Under the pieces are notes generated by a model that worked only from the letters and a program-made list of their open reading frames with translations, was not told the origin of the DNA and made no database searches. A DNA stretch of 38,548 bases from Bacteriovoracaceae bacterium (GTDB lineage Bacteria > Bdellovibrionota > Bacteriovoracia > Bacteriovoracales > Bacteriovoracaceae): contig JADHTQ010000043.1 of the NCBI GenBank assembly GCA_016784965.1, forward strand, positions 1 to 38,548, read 5' to 3'. Below, piece after piece: positions 9,178 through 17,537 of this stretch; the stretch's first letter is position 1, and each line of letters begins with the position of its first letter. A program made the translations under genes and the position numbers.

Positions 9178-9640
9178 AAGTCTCTCCCAATCGGTTGATC
9201 AATTCATGCCTGGCCTGACCCAAAATATTAATAACTTCATGGCGCTTTATTTCTAATACCTGTGATGCCTGAGTTAAGTTAAAACTGGTTTTATGCACTA
9301 AAAACAAAGTACCCTTTTGCTCCAGTGAAAGACTTTTATATGGCATAAACTTCGAATTTATCTCATCTAAGTGTTTTAATTGGTGCAGTCGTCTTTTGGA
9401 TAAACTATAGATTGTCTTAAATAGAAATTTCTTTACGCGCAATAGCTGGTCATATACCTCAGCAGTACTACCTTTTTCACTATTTAAGATTTCTACAAGC
9501 AGGTCTTTTTTGTCTATTAATAAAACATGCATACTATCAATAACGATCTGTTTAGCATGCAATTCATCGGCAACTAGTGCAAAGGAAAAACTAAATAGTT
9601 CACTGTAATACTTCTCTAGATGTTTCTCAAATTCTTTCAT
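9164..9640 (-). CDS. ECF-like RNA polymerase sigma factor
   Basis: 158 residues from the ATG at 9640; a GTG at 9646 would give 160, but AGGTGA sits well placed only for the ATG. The N-terminal half (YYSELFSFSFALVADELHAKQIVIDS) fits sigma region 2. The C-terminal part, LSLEQKGTLFLVHKTSFNLTQASQVLEIKRHEVINILGQARHEL in outline, has the helix-turn-helix pattern of region 4. Region 2.4 is poorly conserved, so it is a divergent member. It overlaps the zinc-finger anti-sigma-like gene. A perfect 18-bp palindrome lies 13 nt upstream and may mediate autoregulation. Confidence 0.7.
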   Translation of the reverse strand: MKEFEKHLEKYYSELFSFSFALVADELHAKQIVIDSMHVLLIDKKDLLVEILNSEKGSTAEVYDQLLRVKKFLFKTIYSLSKRRLHQLKHLDEINSKFMPYKSLSLEQKGTLFLVHKTSFNLTQASQVLEIKRHEVINILGQARHELINRLGETFAYN

Positions 9641-9652
9641 CCTCACCTAAAT

Positions 9653-9670
9653 AATTCTATCAATAGAATT
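9653..9670. promoter_or_regulatory. perfect palindrome upstream of the sigma gene
   Basis: AATTCTAT (9653-9660) and ATAGAATT (9663-9670) are exact inverted arms around a CA spacer. It lies between the divergent sigma gene and lipoprotein gene, close to the sigma start codon, so it could be an operator or a 5' UTR hairpin. Confidence 0.5.
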
Positions 9671-9825
9671 TGTTCTCAGCAACCAGATATCAACCGTTGT
9701 CTCCAAGAACCCAAAAACAGACAGTTAGCTAGCTACATCAGAACTTTTTTCCACATAAGTTACTCAAGTTATTGCTGTAATTTGTCGATATATTGGTATA
9801 GAGGTGTAATCGTCAAGGATAAAAC

Positions 9826-10506
9826 ATGAAAAAAACTTCTGCTAGTGCACTAATTATTCTGCTTATCATTCAACTGGGATGTAGTCCCGGGACCAACGTA
9901 AACCCGACAAGTAGATCTAGCTCTCCAGCTACACCAACGCCGACTCCTACGCCAACTCCTACGCCCGACCCAACTCCTACGCCAACTCCTACGCCAACTC
10001 CTACTGGAGATTATTACAAATTTCCAACCATCATAGGACATGGTCAAAGTGGCGTTAAATGGGCGTCAAATACAGTTGCTAATTTATCTTCAGAGCAGGC
10101 ATTGTTTGTCACAGATGCCAGATTAAAAATCAGACTATTGGCCAAACCTTCACCGGGAAAAGTTTCAGCAGATAGCTATGGTCAAGAGTGCAAGTACTCC
10201 CAACTACCTTATACAAAACTTCAGGCCACTGTTGGAGTAAAGGCCCAACAGGCCGGTGCTTATTTAGAGAGCTATACCTTTTCAGATATTGCAGTTGACA
10301 CAGCTTCTGCTTCACATGCATTTGCGGTTCCCCCCAATTCCGATGACCTGCCTTTTGTAGTAGAGATTCGAGATGTAAAGTGGGATTACTCTTGTATTGC
10401 CACGGGAAGAGATCCACAGTATTGTCCCTGGGATTATGTTTGGCCTTTAGACTGCTTTGAGCTTGAGTTACAGATGGCCACTGATGCTACGGACGATTTA
10501 CCGTAA
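9826..10506 (+). CDS. lipoprotein with Pro-Thr repeat linker
   Basis: 226 residues. A type II signal peptide ends in a lipobox (IIQLGC, Cys19). A Ser/Pro/Thr linker follows, with a run of (Pro-Thr) repeats at about residues 35-61 interrupted by one Asp-Pro, then a beta-rich C-terminal domain of about 165 residues with four Cys (ECKY, SCIA, YCPW, DCFE). The last 15 residues are acidic. The domain is not recognised. The linker probably spaces the folded domain away from the membrane. AAGGA sits 6 nt before the ATG. The gene is divergent from the sigma factor and could be one of its targets, but that is only positional. Confidence 0.75.
   Translation: MKKTSASALIILLIIQLGCSPGTNVNPTSRSSSPATPTPTPTPTPTPDPTPTPTPTPTPTGDYYKFPTIIGHGQSGVKWASNTVANLSSEQALFVTDARLKIRLLAKPSPGKVSADSYGQECKYSQLPYTKLQATVGVKAQQAGAYLESYTFSDIAVDTASASHAFAVPPNSDDLPFVVEIRDVKWDYSCIATGRDPQYCPWDYVWPLDCFELELQMATDATDDLP
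9929..10006 (+). repeat. coding tandem repeat (Pro-Thr)
   Basis: A 12-bp unit, roughly ACTCCTACGCCA, is repeated several times with small variants and one CCCGAC interruption. It encodes the PT linker of the lipoprotein. Units are multiples of 3, so length changes by slippage would keep the frame. Confidence 0.8.
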
Positions 10507-10530
10507 CGTTGCGCTGCGGCTACTAAGGCC

Positions 10531-11487
10531 TTAAGAAATTTCTAATGCTAGGTTTTTGTTAAAGGCCTGAGAGACTTCTACTAAAAGTCCTGGGCAAGTA
10601 ATGTTAACTTCAGATACATTATCACCAATTAAATCAAACGCAATCCAATCAACCCCAAACTTACTCAAGTCCAAACAGATATTGCGACATAACTGCTTTT
10701 GGGCCTTACTAAGTACTGTTGGTCGGTAGGTGGCACCCATCACGATATTGGCCAGATACTCTCCTTTTGCAGGCACTTTTATAATGGAACCCAACTCTAC
10801 TTGCTTATAGTAAAGGGCCCGCACCTCACCATCAACTACAGATTTAATAAAGGGCTGTGCTACCACTGGTCCCTGATATTCTTTTACTTTAGATGAAAAG
10901 GCATTTAGTAGATCCAATTTATTAGTGCTTGATTTGTCTAGTTCAACTTTTACAATTCCTATGCCCTGATATAAATCTAGAGGTTTTAAAATCAAAGCAT
11001 CAAACCCCTGTGCTATCATTTCCAAAGCAAAACTTTTAAATTGTTGTGGGTTTGTACCGACAAAACTGGGCACAGATTGTTTTTGTTCATAGGCATACAA
11101 TTTTTCATTGTGTAACATTATGCCCTCTGGTGAATTCACAACCAGAACACCTACCTTAGTTAGCGTTTTTAACATCCATAGATACCGCAAATACCTTGAG
11201 TCAAATGGAGGGTCAAGCCTCATGTGAATTTTATCGCCTGCTAAAAGCATAATGCATCTAGGATTTAACAGAGTAAAGCTATCTAAATAATGGCCACCAC
11301 TGATAAATGATCCCTCAAACTCATAAACATTTAATTGCTGATTACCCTTAGTACTCACAAAAAAATCATCTGCGAACAGTAGATAAACCTCCTCCCCTTT
11401 TTGCTTTAAAGTAAGTGCCAACATTAAAGTAGAATCTTTTTTGATGGTTAATTTTTTTAGCGGATCAATAAATAGAATATGTCTCAT
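10531..11487 (-). CDS. gshB: glutathione synthetase
   Basis: 318 residues, the usual length for GshB (about 315). It ligates gamma-glutamylcysteine and glycine using ATP, in the cytoplasm. Family signatures in order: MRLDPPFDSRYLRYLW, VVNSPEGIMLHNEKL, ILKPLDLYQGIGI (ATP-grasp loop), QPFIKSVVDGEVRALYY, ANIVMGATYRPT and FDLIGDNVSEVNITCPG (metal-binding Glu/Asn). It is divergent in places: LYQGIG replaces the common GxGGxG. It overlaps the preceding aminopeptidase gene by 4 nt (ATGA), so it is the last gene of a three-gene operon. No gshA is in the window. Confidence 0.85.
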   Translation of the reverse strand: MRHILFIDPLKKLTIKKDSTLMLALTLKQKGEEVYLLFADDFFVSTKGNQQLNVYEFEGSFISGGHYLDSFTLLNPRCIMLLAGDKIHMRLDPPFDSRYLRYLWMLKTLTKVGVLVVNSPEGIMLHNEKLYAYEQKQSVPSFVGTNPQQFKSFALEMIAQGFDALILKPLDLYQGIGIVKVELDKSSTNKLDLLNAFSSKVKEYQGPVVAQPFIKSVVDGEVRALYYKQVELGSIIKVPAKGEYLANIVMGATYRPTVLSKAQKQLCRNICLDLSKFGVDWIAFDLIGDNVSEVNITCPGLLVEVSQAFNKNLALEIS

Positions 11488-12578
11488 TTTACTAACCTTG
11501 ATTCCTTTTGCACAGTAAGAGGGGAAAATAAAAATGTTGAAAAGTCTTCTTCAAGACCTTTATCTAAATAACTTTGATACTGATCATTTATATATTTATA
11601 AAACCCTTTTAGATCCAGTCCAACCTGTAGGTGCAGTTTTTTGATTTGGGCGCTTTTATTTTGATAAGTTAAAAAGGCGGCCAAAGAAGCATTGTTCCAC
11701 TTGCGATCTAAGGGAAAACAACTTTTCTTTTTAATCTCTAAAGAAGTGCATAACGCTTCTAGCGTAGGAAAAAAGCGATCGTTTAGAAATGTTTGTAAAA
11801 TGGTTTTAGCTTTTGGTTTTGTCAAAATTTTGTCTTTTTTAAGTAAATTATTTAATTCCTGAATTAACTCCACCATCGCCAACCTAATTTTGCCGTGATT
11901 TCTAACCTCATTCTCCTTTTTAATGCGCTCAAGCTTACTCAAATGAAAATAATCCATCGTCATTTTACTTGCAAAATAATTAGCTAAATTCTCATTAAGT
12001 GCCACATTGTTTTTTATAAAAAAGATGGTATGAAATAGCTCATGAAACACTAGCTCACAGAGATTATAGTCATCATAGGTAAAAAACGATGAAAGGATGG
12101 GGTCACTAAAGTTGCCCAAGGTAGAGTATGCATATACAGGTCTAATCCAAGTTATATAGTCATTTTTTTGCATATTTTGCGCATATTCTTTGGCAGAATC
12201 TAAATGAAAAAATCCCAGGTAGGGAAATTTTCCTATAAACCAAAATGACTCTTGATGGGCCCGCACTTCGTAATATTTTGAAGCAACCACAAGGTATGTT
12301 ACTGCTTCACCTTCTAAAAAGGTCGTTTTTGAGTAAATATCACTATTACCTTTGTCCCAATACTTATTAAAATACTTTTTATAGGTCATTATCTTTTTAA
12401 TTTTGCCCTTATGCTCGACGGGAATATTTGGGTCTTGTAGCACTTTTTGGTTGGACCTTGCGCGAGTTAAAAGAGAGATTTGCCCAATTCCTTGCATTGC
12501 CATGTATTGCAATTTTGCACATGATGAAAAAAGGAGCAAGCCAGCAAGTATATAAAAAATTATTGTAGTTATACGCAT
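11484..12578 (-). CDS. putative lipoprotein zinc aminopeptidase
   Basis: 364 residues. The signal peptide ends in a lipobox (LFSSC, Cys20). The sequence fits the predicted aminopeptidase family PF10023: YAYSTLGNFSDPILSSF, then the zincin motif HELFH (179-183) and NENLAN, whose Glu (about 196) would be the third zinc ligand. The family is predicted to be a metallopeptidase from this motif; the substrate is unknown. It lies 13 nt after the beta-barrel gene and overlaps gshB by 4 nt. A peptidase coupled to a glutathione enzyme could suggest glutathione or peptide turnover, but that is inference. Confidence 0.8.
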   Translation of the reverse strand: MRITTIIFYILAGLLLFSSCAKLQYMAMQGIGQISLLTRARSNQKVLQDPNIPVEHKGKIKKIMTYKKYFNKYWDKGNSDIYSKTTFLEGEAVTYLVVASKYYEVRAHQESFWFIGKFPYLGFFHLDSAKEYAQNMQKNDYITWIRPVYAYSTLGNFSDPILSSFFTYDDYNLCELVFHELFHTIFFIKNNVALNENLANYFASKMTMDYFHLSKLERIKKENEVRNHGKIRLAMVELIQELNNLLKKDKILTKPKAKTILQTFLNDRFFPTLEALCTSLEIKKKSCFPLDRKWNNASLAAFLTYQNKSAQIKKLHLQVGLDLKGFYKYINDQYQSYLDKGLEEDFSTFLFSPLTVQKESRLVK

Positions 12579-12591
12579 AATATGAAGTTTA

Positions 12592-13212
12592 TTAGAACAT
12601 CAACGAGAATCCAACTAAATATTTCACGTTATCGCGGGCCTTATTGAATTCAAATGCAGGAAAGACTGTCTTCACCGAACCATTAATCGAAAGGCCACGG
12701 GTTAGCTTTATTTGAATAGTAAAACTGGCAAAAGTTGAGTCGGCACTTTGTTTTACTGTATCATCAGTAATTGCAGCTGTTGCCCCAGATCCTTCGTCTC
12801 TGTAAGTGATATCTCGGTCATACTCTTCTAGTTGTTTAGCATAACCGATGCTTATTAAGGGTCTAATTGTTGCTTTGGATCCGGCCAAAGATTGTCTTAT
12901 GCCAATTCCGAAAACGTTGGTTTGAACAACACTCAAAGTTTGAATTACAGAGATATCATAATCTGGAAAATAACTCTCATCATTGAGAGTTATTGTTTCT
13001 TCTGAATGACTTGCAGACAACTCAATTGCAGTATAAGTAATAAAGTAAAACGCCCAGCTAACATTATAACTCTTGGAGATCATTGTGTTTTGCCTGGAAT
13101 CTCCAAAAATTTGTCTATCATAGCCATACTCTAGAGATACTTCCATCACAGCATGGGCACTTGTAGATAAAAACAATAAAATAAAAAAAATTAGGCGGTA
13201 GTATTTGCACAT
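12592..13212 (-). CDS. outer-membrane beta-barrel protein
   Basis: 206 residues. The signal peptide runs to about SAHA-VM. The rest is alternating beta-strand sequence with Gly/Tyr/Phe girdles and ends in a Phe (VGFSLMF), typical of outer-membrane barrels that need BAM. Its size suggests eight strands. No specific family is recognised. It is first in the operon with the aminopeptidase and gshB. AGGGGG lies about 9 nt before the ATG, and an almost perfect 24-bp dyad sits immediately upstream of that ribosome site. Confidence 0.75.
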   Translation of the reverse strand: MCKYYRLIFFILLFLSTSAHAVMEVSLEYGYDRQIFGDSRQNTMISKSYNVSWAFYFITYTAIELSASHSEETITLNDESYFPDYDISVIQTLSVVQTNVFGIGIRQSLAGSKATIRPLISIGYAKQLEEYDRDITYRDEGSGATAAITDDTVKQSADSTFASFTIQIKLTRGLSINGSVKTVFPAFEFNKARDNVKYLVGFSLMF

Positions 13213-13227
13213 AAGTAATAACCCCCT

Positions 13228-13251
13228 AAGCTACCACTATAGTGGAAGCTT
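13228..13251. promoter_or_regulatory. 24-bp dyad in the leader of the barrel operon
   Basis: The centre CCACTATAGTGG (13234-13245) is a perfect palindrome. It extends by AAGCT (13228-13232) and AGCTT (13247-13251) with one A-A mismatch on each side. On the minus strand it is followed by the AGGGGG ribosome site, not a T tract, so it is unlikely to be a terminator. It may be an operator or an RNA hairpin that affects translation. Confidence 0.55.
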
Positions 13252-13319
13252 ATTATCAAAGGATATTATCTAATAAAATGTTGTGCGATGCTAGTGGGTA
13301 AAAAATTGTTCTTTTTTGC

Positions 13320-14717
13320 TCAAGAAACGACAGTTGTGCCATGATCTAGTACAATTGTGCCTTGACAAGAAAGTGCTGTTGCTTGGGTAATTTTTAGCTC
13401 AACCCAATGCCACTGATAATCTGTCTCTTGAGTTTCAGGTAAAAAATGAACAATTCTGTTACAATTGGTTCTCCCCATCCATTTTTTTTCACCATTTTTT
13501 ACGTTGAACTTTTCAACCAATACTCTTTTTTGTTGCCCCACCAGTTGCTTACGGTTTTTTTCTTGAATTTTTAACTGATGTAGCTGCAAACTTCTAAGTC
13601 TTTTGGACCGCAACTCATCTGATAATCCATCTTCCATTTTGGAGGCCTGGGTATTTGCTCTAGGTGAAAATTTATATGAATAGATAAAGTCAAATTGTAC
13701 CTTATCTAAAAGTTCAATAGTTTGTTGATATTCCTGCTCAGACTCGTCTGGAAAACCAACTATAATGTCTGTGGATAACACTATTTCTGGATTGGCATTT
13801 TTAAGCTTTGCCACCAAATTTAAATAGTGGTCAGCAGTATACTTGCGATTCATTCTTTTTAAAACGGTATTGGATCCAGATTGCACTGGAAGGTGCAGAT
13901 GATTTGACAACTTGGAAGCAGATCCATGATGGGCAATAAGATCATCTGAAAGATCGTATGGATGGCTTGTGGTATATCTTATTAATTCTAAACCCTCAAT
14001 TTGATCAAGTTGCTTAAGTAGATCACAAAAAGACTCATCATGCTCTTTTCCAAATGAATTTACATTTTGGCCTAATAAAGTGACCTCTTGAATTCCTTTA
14101 TTTTTAACTAATCCCTTAACATCTTCAACGACCTCTTTCAAACGCCTAGATTTTTCTCTACCTCGTGTGTAGGGAACAATACAATATGAACAAAAATTGT
14201 TGCATCCTTTAATGATGTTCACAAAGGCCTGAGGTGAACCGTGGGTAATCTTAGTCTCTATCGAATAATTATCTTGGGTATCCCAAGAATTTATAAATAC
14301 CTTATCCTCACCAGAGTAGATTCTATAGAGGATGTCACTAATTTGGTCTATTGCATCTGTTCCAAAAGCAAAATTTAGATGTGCATACTTTTTAAGTAAC
14401 TCTTCTCCCTCAATTTGAGACACACATCCTCCGACTCCAACAACAACATTTTTATCCTTCACACCTTTTTTTAAATGCTTTACTTCCCCTAATTGAGAGT
14501 AAAATTTCAAATTTGCCAAATCACGAACTGCACAAGTGTTAAAAAGTATCAGATTTGCCTCTTCCTTATTACTTGTCTGAGTAAAATTTAGCTTTTGCAG
14601 GTGTGAAAACAATCTTTGGGTATCGTGATAGTTCATTTGACACCCAAAAGTTTTGACCCACACCTTTCTTGGCGGAAAACTTAAATTACCAACTTTTTTT
14701 ACCCCATCTGAGGACAT
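13320..14717 (-). CDS. miaB: tRNA-2-methylthio-N6-isopentenyladenosine37 synthase MiaB
   Basis: 465 residues. Radical-SAM methylthiotransferase that adds the 2-methylthio group to i6A37 in tRNA. The N-terminal UPF0004 domain has Cys26 (TFGCQMN), Cys62 (NTCAVR) and Cys98 (GGCVSQ), which hold the auxiliary [4Fe-4S] cluster. The radical-SAM motif is at 172-179 (CNNFCSYC) followed by IVPYTRGRE, and a TRAM domain ends the protein. TFGCQMN with NTCAVR distinguishes MiaB from RimO and MtaB. The gene stands alone on the minus strand between the Lys-rich gene terminator and the barrel operon. Confidence 0.95.
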   Translation of the reverse strand: MSSDGVKKVGNLSFPPRKVWVKTFGCQMNYHDTQRLFSHLQKLNFTQTSNKEEANLILFNTCAVRDLANLKFYSQLGEVKHLKKGVKDKNVVVGVGGCVSQIEGEELLKKYAHLNFAFGTDAIDQISDILYRIYSGEDKVFINSWDTQDNYSIETKITHGSPQAFVNIIKGCNNFCSYCIVPYTRGREKSRRLKEVVEDVKGLVKNKGIQEVTLLGQNVNSFGKEHDESFCDLLKQLDQIEGLELIRYTTSHPYDLSDDLIAHHGSASKLSNHLHLPVQSGSNTVLKRMNRKYTADHYLNLVAKLKNANPEIVLSTDIIVGFPDESEQEYQQTIELLDKVQFDFIYSYKFSPRANTQASKMEDGLSDELRSKRLRSLQLHQLKIQEKNRKQLVGQQKRVLVEKFNVKNGEKKWMGRTNCNRIVHFLPETQETDYQWHWVELKITQATALSCQGTIVLDHGTTVVS

Positions 14718-14768
14718 AGATCACTCCAAAGCTCTCAATTTTTAAAAATTTAGATGAATTTATAGCAC

Positions 14769-14805
14769 AAAAAAAGAAGCGACTCTATAAAAAGAGTCGC
14801 TTCTT
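14769..14805 (-). terminator. strong Rho-independent terminator
   Basis: A perfect 13-bp stem (14774-14786 with 14793-14805) encloses a 6-nt loop. On the minus strand it ends in a run of seven T (plus 14769-14775). It terminates the Lys-rich repeat gene that stops at 14839 and insulates miaB. Confidence 0.9.
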
Positions 14806-14838
14806 AAAAGATTTTCAAAATTACATTAACAAAAAAGG

Positions 14839-15081
14839 CTATTTTTTCTTAGCAACCTTCTTTTTGGCCACTTTTTTCTTAGCTACCTTTTTCTTTGTAA
14901 CTTTTTTCTTTGTAACTTTTTTCTTAGTTACCTTCTTTTTAGCTACTTTTTTCTTTGTAACCTTCTTTTTAGTAACTTTTTTCTTAGTAACCTTCTTTTT
15001 AGTAACTTTTTTCTTTGTAACTTTCTTTTTAGTCACTTTTTTCTTGGTTACTTTTTTCTTTGCCACTTTTTTCTTGGCCAT
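14839..15081 (-). CDS. Lys-rich histone-H1-like repeat protein
   Basis: 80 residues made of sixteen pentapeptides: MAKKK followed by fifteen VTKKK or VAKKK units. Sixty percent of the residues are Lys. It resembles the Lys/Ala-rich tails of bacterial histone-H1-like and HU-tail proteins, which bind DNA by charge and compact the nucleoid, but it has no folded domain at all. AGGAGGG lies 5 nt before the ATG, a near-ideal ribosome site, and the gene has a strong terminator, so it is a real expressed unit. It lies 111 bp after clpA on the same strand. Confidence 0.8.
   Translation of the reverse strand: MAKKKVAKKKVTKKKVTKKKVTKKKVTKKKVTKKKVTKKKVTKKKVAKKKVTKKKVTKKKVTKKKVAKKKVAKKKVAKKK
14842..15081 (-). 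repeat. 15-bp coding tandem repeat (16 units)
   Basis: Sixteen tandem 15-bp units encode the pentapeptide V-T/A-K-K-K. Units differ mainly at Lys codons (AAA/AAG) and at the Thr/Ala codon. The array makes up the whole coding region. Copy number could change by slippage without loss of frame. Confidence 0.9.
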
Positions 15082-15192
15082 TGAAACCCTCCTATTAATA
15101 AAAAAACCTATAAGTTTAAAATAGCATAAAAATTTTTTTACGCAAACAAAAAAATCAACAACTACAAAACTACCTACTAATTTTTTTTAAAT

Positions 15193-17532
15193 TTAATTAA
15201 GAACATTAAATGTAAGTGCATTTTCTTTGAGAGTAACCCTTACTTTTCCACCACCAACTAATTTTCCAAACAAAATCTCAGAAGACAAAGGCCGTTTCAA
15301 TTCCTTCGAAATCATCCTCTCTATCGGCCTTGCGCCCAGTTTCGGATCAAATCCTTTTTCTGCTAACCATTTTTTGGCTTCATCATCTACAATCATTTCA
15401 ACTTTTTTCTCAGATAATTTAATTTCTAATTCATACAGAAATTTTTCTACAATTTTAATAATAAAATCAATTTCTAGTTTGTTAAAATGAATTATGGCGT
15501 CCAATCTATTTCGAAATTCTGGCCCAAAGAAGTTTTTTAAGGCCTTATCTCTTTTATTTGAAGTATCCACTTGACCACTGGAAAGCCCAATAGCACCAGC
15601 TTCCATGGCCGAAGCACCTGCATTTGTGGTCATAACTAAAATAACATTTTTAAAATCTGTAACTCTTCCATGTGCATCTGTTAGAGATCCATAATCCATA
15701 ATTTGTAGTAAAATGTTAAAAATATCACTATGGGCCTTTTCAATTTCATCAAGCAGTAAGACACAATAGGGATGTTTTTTCACAGCATCTGTTAAAAGAC
15801 CACCCTTATCGTGTCCCACATAACCTGGAGGTGCTCCAATTAGTTTTGCTACGGCATGTTTTTCCATATACTCAGACATATCGAAGCGATGAAAGTGAAT
15901 ACCTAAATTCAAGGATAATTGTTTGGCCAACTCTGTTTTTCCCACACCCGTAGGCCCTGCAAATAAAAAGTTTGCAATTGGCCTTTCATCATTTCCAAGA
16001 CCCGATCTAGCGGTTATTACCGCATCCACTACCTTAGAAATCGCACGATCTTGTCCAAAAATTAATAGTTTTAGATTATCTTTAAGAGTTGATAACATTT
16101 CTTTTTCATTGATCGAAACTGAATCTGATGGAACTTTGCCCATTAGAGAGACAATTTTTTGTACATCCTTTTGAGTGATATTGATTCTTTTTTGTGATTT
16201 GGGTAAAAGTTGCATAGATGCCCCAATTTCATCTATGACATCTATGGCCTTGTCGGGTAGTTTGCGATCAGTGATATATTTGTTTGATAAATCAATCGCC
16301 AACTTGATGATAGGCTTTGAGTATTTAACTTTATGATACTCTTCAAATCTACTCTTAACTCCTGCTAATATTTTATAAGTGTCTGAAATACTTGGTTCAT
16401 CTATGTCAATTTTTTGAAACCTGCGCGCAAAGGCATGATCTTTTTCGATAAACTTGCGATACTCTTCATAAGTAGTACTACCTATAAATTTTATATATCC
16501 ACGCTCCAGAGATGGTTTTAATAAATTGGCAGCATCTAAACTTCCACCACCTGTGGAACCAGCACCCATTATGCTATGAATTTCATCAATAAAAAGAATT
16601 ACTTTTTCACCCCGTTCAATTTGTCTTTCAAGCTCCCCCAAAAGTGCTTTAACTCTTTTTTCAAAATCACCTCGATATCGTGTTCCGGCCATCAAAGATC
16701 CCAAATCCAAACTGTAAATGATAGTTTTGGAAATAACTTCTGGAACTTTCTTTTTTTCAATCAACCAAGCAAGGCCTTCTGCAATTGCAGTCTTTCCCAC
16801 TCCCGCATCACCAACTAAAATGGGGTTGTTCTTTCTACGCCGACAAAGAATTTGGATAATCCTATTAATTTCAGTTTCTCTGCCAATTATGGGATCAATA
16901 TGTTCTTTTTGGACCAATGTACATAAATTGATGGCAAAATCATCAAGAGGAGAACTTTTTGCTTCTTTATTTGTCTCATCACCAATGTCACCTTCTTCGT
17001 AAAGTTCTTCTTCTTCATAGTTAGAAGCAGCATCACTGCCATGAGCGATGTAGGAAACGATATCAAATCTAGTTACCCCCTCTTTTTCTAACAAATAGAC
17101 AGCAAAACTCTCCTCCTCTCCATACATGGAAACAAGCAAATGAATCCCACGCATGTTAGCTTTTTGTGATGATTGAATGTGAATGGCCGCTTTTTGCAGC
17201 ACCCGTTGAAAAGATATACTAAGTTCTGGCCAGTAGTAGACTCCCTTGTCTAATATGGCCCTTTTTATATCTTCATTTTGCATCTGGCTTTGACGATTTG
17301 AGTCCATTTGCTCAGGAGTCAAAACACTAAAACTATCTGCTGTCGCTAAAAATTCATCTAACTGCTTTTTAATTTTTTCAGTATCAGCACCACACTCATT
17401 TAAGACAGCCCCCACCTCTTCATCTGCCAACAAGGCCCACAAAAGAGTCTCTAATGTTAGAAATTCATGCCGTAGTTCACATACTTTTTTAATCGTGTCA
17501 GTAATAATTCCATCGACCAATTCATTCATCAT
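15193..17532 (-). CDS. clpA: ATP-dependent Clp protease ATP-binding subunit ClpA
   Basis: 779 residues (E. coli ClpA is 758). AAA+ unfoldase that feeds substrates to ClpP. It has an N-domain (1-150), an acidic linker near 172-187, D1 with Walker A GDAGVGKT (241-248) and Walker B ILFIDE, and D2 with Walker A GPTGVGKT (526-533) and VLLLDEIEKAH. The ClpP-docking IGL tripeptide is at about 648-650. It follows clpS by 5 nt in the usual clpS-clpA order, so ClpS can deliver N-degron substrates. The ATG at 17532 has a second ATG three nt later. Confidence 0.95.
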   Translation of the reverse strand: MMNELVDGIITDTIKKVCELRHEFLTLETLLWALLADEEVGAVLNECGADTEKIKKQLDEFLATADSFSVLTPEQMDSNRQSQMQNEDIKRAILDKGVYYWPELSISFQRVLQKAAIHIQSSQKANMRGIHLLVSMYGEEESFAVYLLEKEGVTRFDIVSYIAHGSDAASNYEEEELYEEGDIGDETNKEAKSSPLDDFAINLCTLVQKEHIDPIIGRETEINRIIQILCRRRKNNPILVGDAGVGKTAIAEGLAWLIEKKKVPEVISKTIIYSLDLGSLMAGTRYRGDFEKRVKALLGELERQIERGEKVILFIDEIHSIMGAGSTGGGSLDAANLLKPSLERGYIKFIGSTTYEEYRKFIEKDHAFARRFQKIDIDEPSISDTYKILAGVKSRFEEYHKVKYSKPIIKLAIDLSNKYITDRKLPDKAIDVIDEIGASMQLLPKSQKRINITQKDVQKIVSLMGKVPSDSVSINEKEMLSTLKDNLKLLIFGQDRAISKVVDAVITARSGLGNDERPIANFLFAGPTGVGKTELAKQLSLNLGIHFHRFDMSEYMEKHAVAKLIGAPPGYVGHDKGGLLTDAVKKHPYCVLLLDEIEKAHSDIFNILLQIMDYGSLTDAHGRVTDFKNVILVMTTNAGASAMEAGAIGLSSGQVDTSNKRDKALKNFFGPEFRNRLDAIIHFNKLEIDFIIKIVEKFLYELEIKLSEKKVEMIVDDEAKKWLAEKGFDPKLGARPIERMISKELKRPLSSEILFGKLVGGGKVRVTLKENALTFNVLN

Positions 17533-17537
17533 TTTAT

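Noticed and set aside
9850-10047. 65-codon minus-strand ORF rich in Arg, Trp and Ser
   Set aside because: It is the antisense of the Pro-Thr repeat; the periodic residues come from the DNA repeat.
10524-10543. TAAGGCCTTA and AGAAATTTCT as a terminator between convergent genes
   Set aside because: Two short palindromes side by side with no T run after a stable stem on either strand.
14864-15124. 86-codon plus-strand ORF rich in Phe/Thr/Val
   Set aside because: It is the antisense of the Lys-rich repeat gene; the minus-strand gene has the ribosome site and the terminator.
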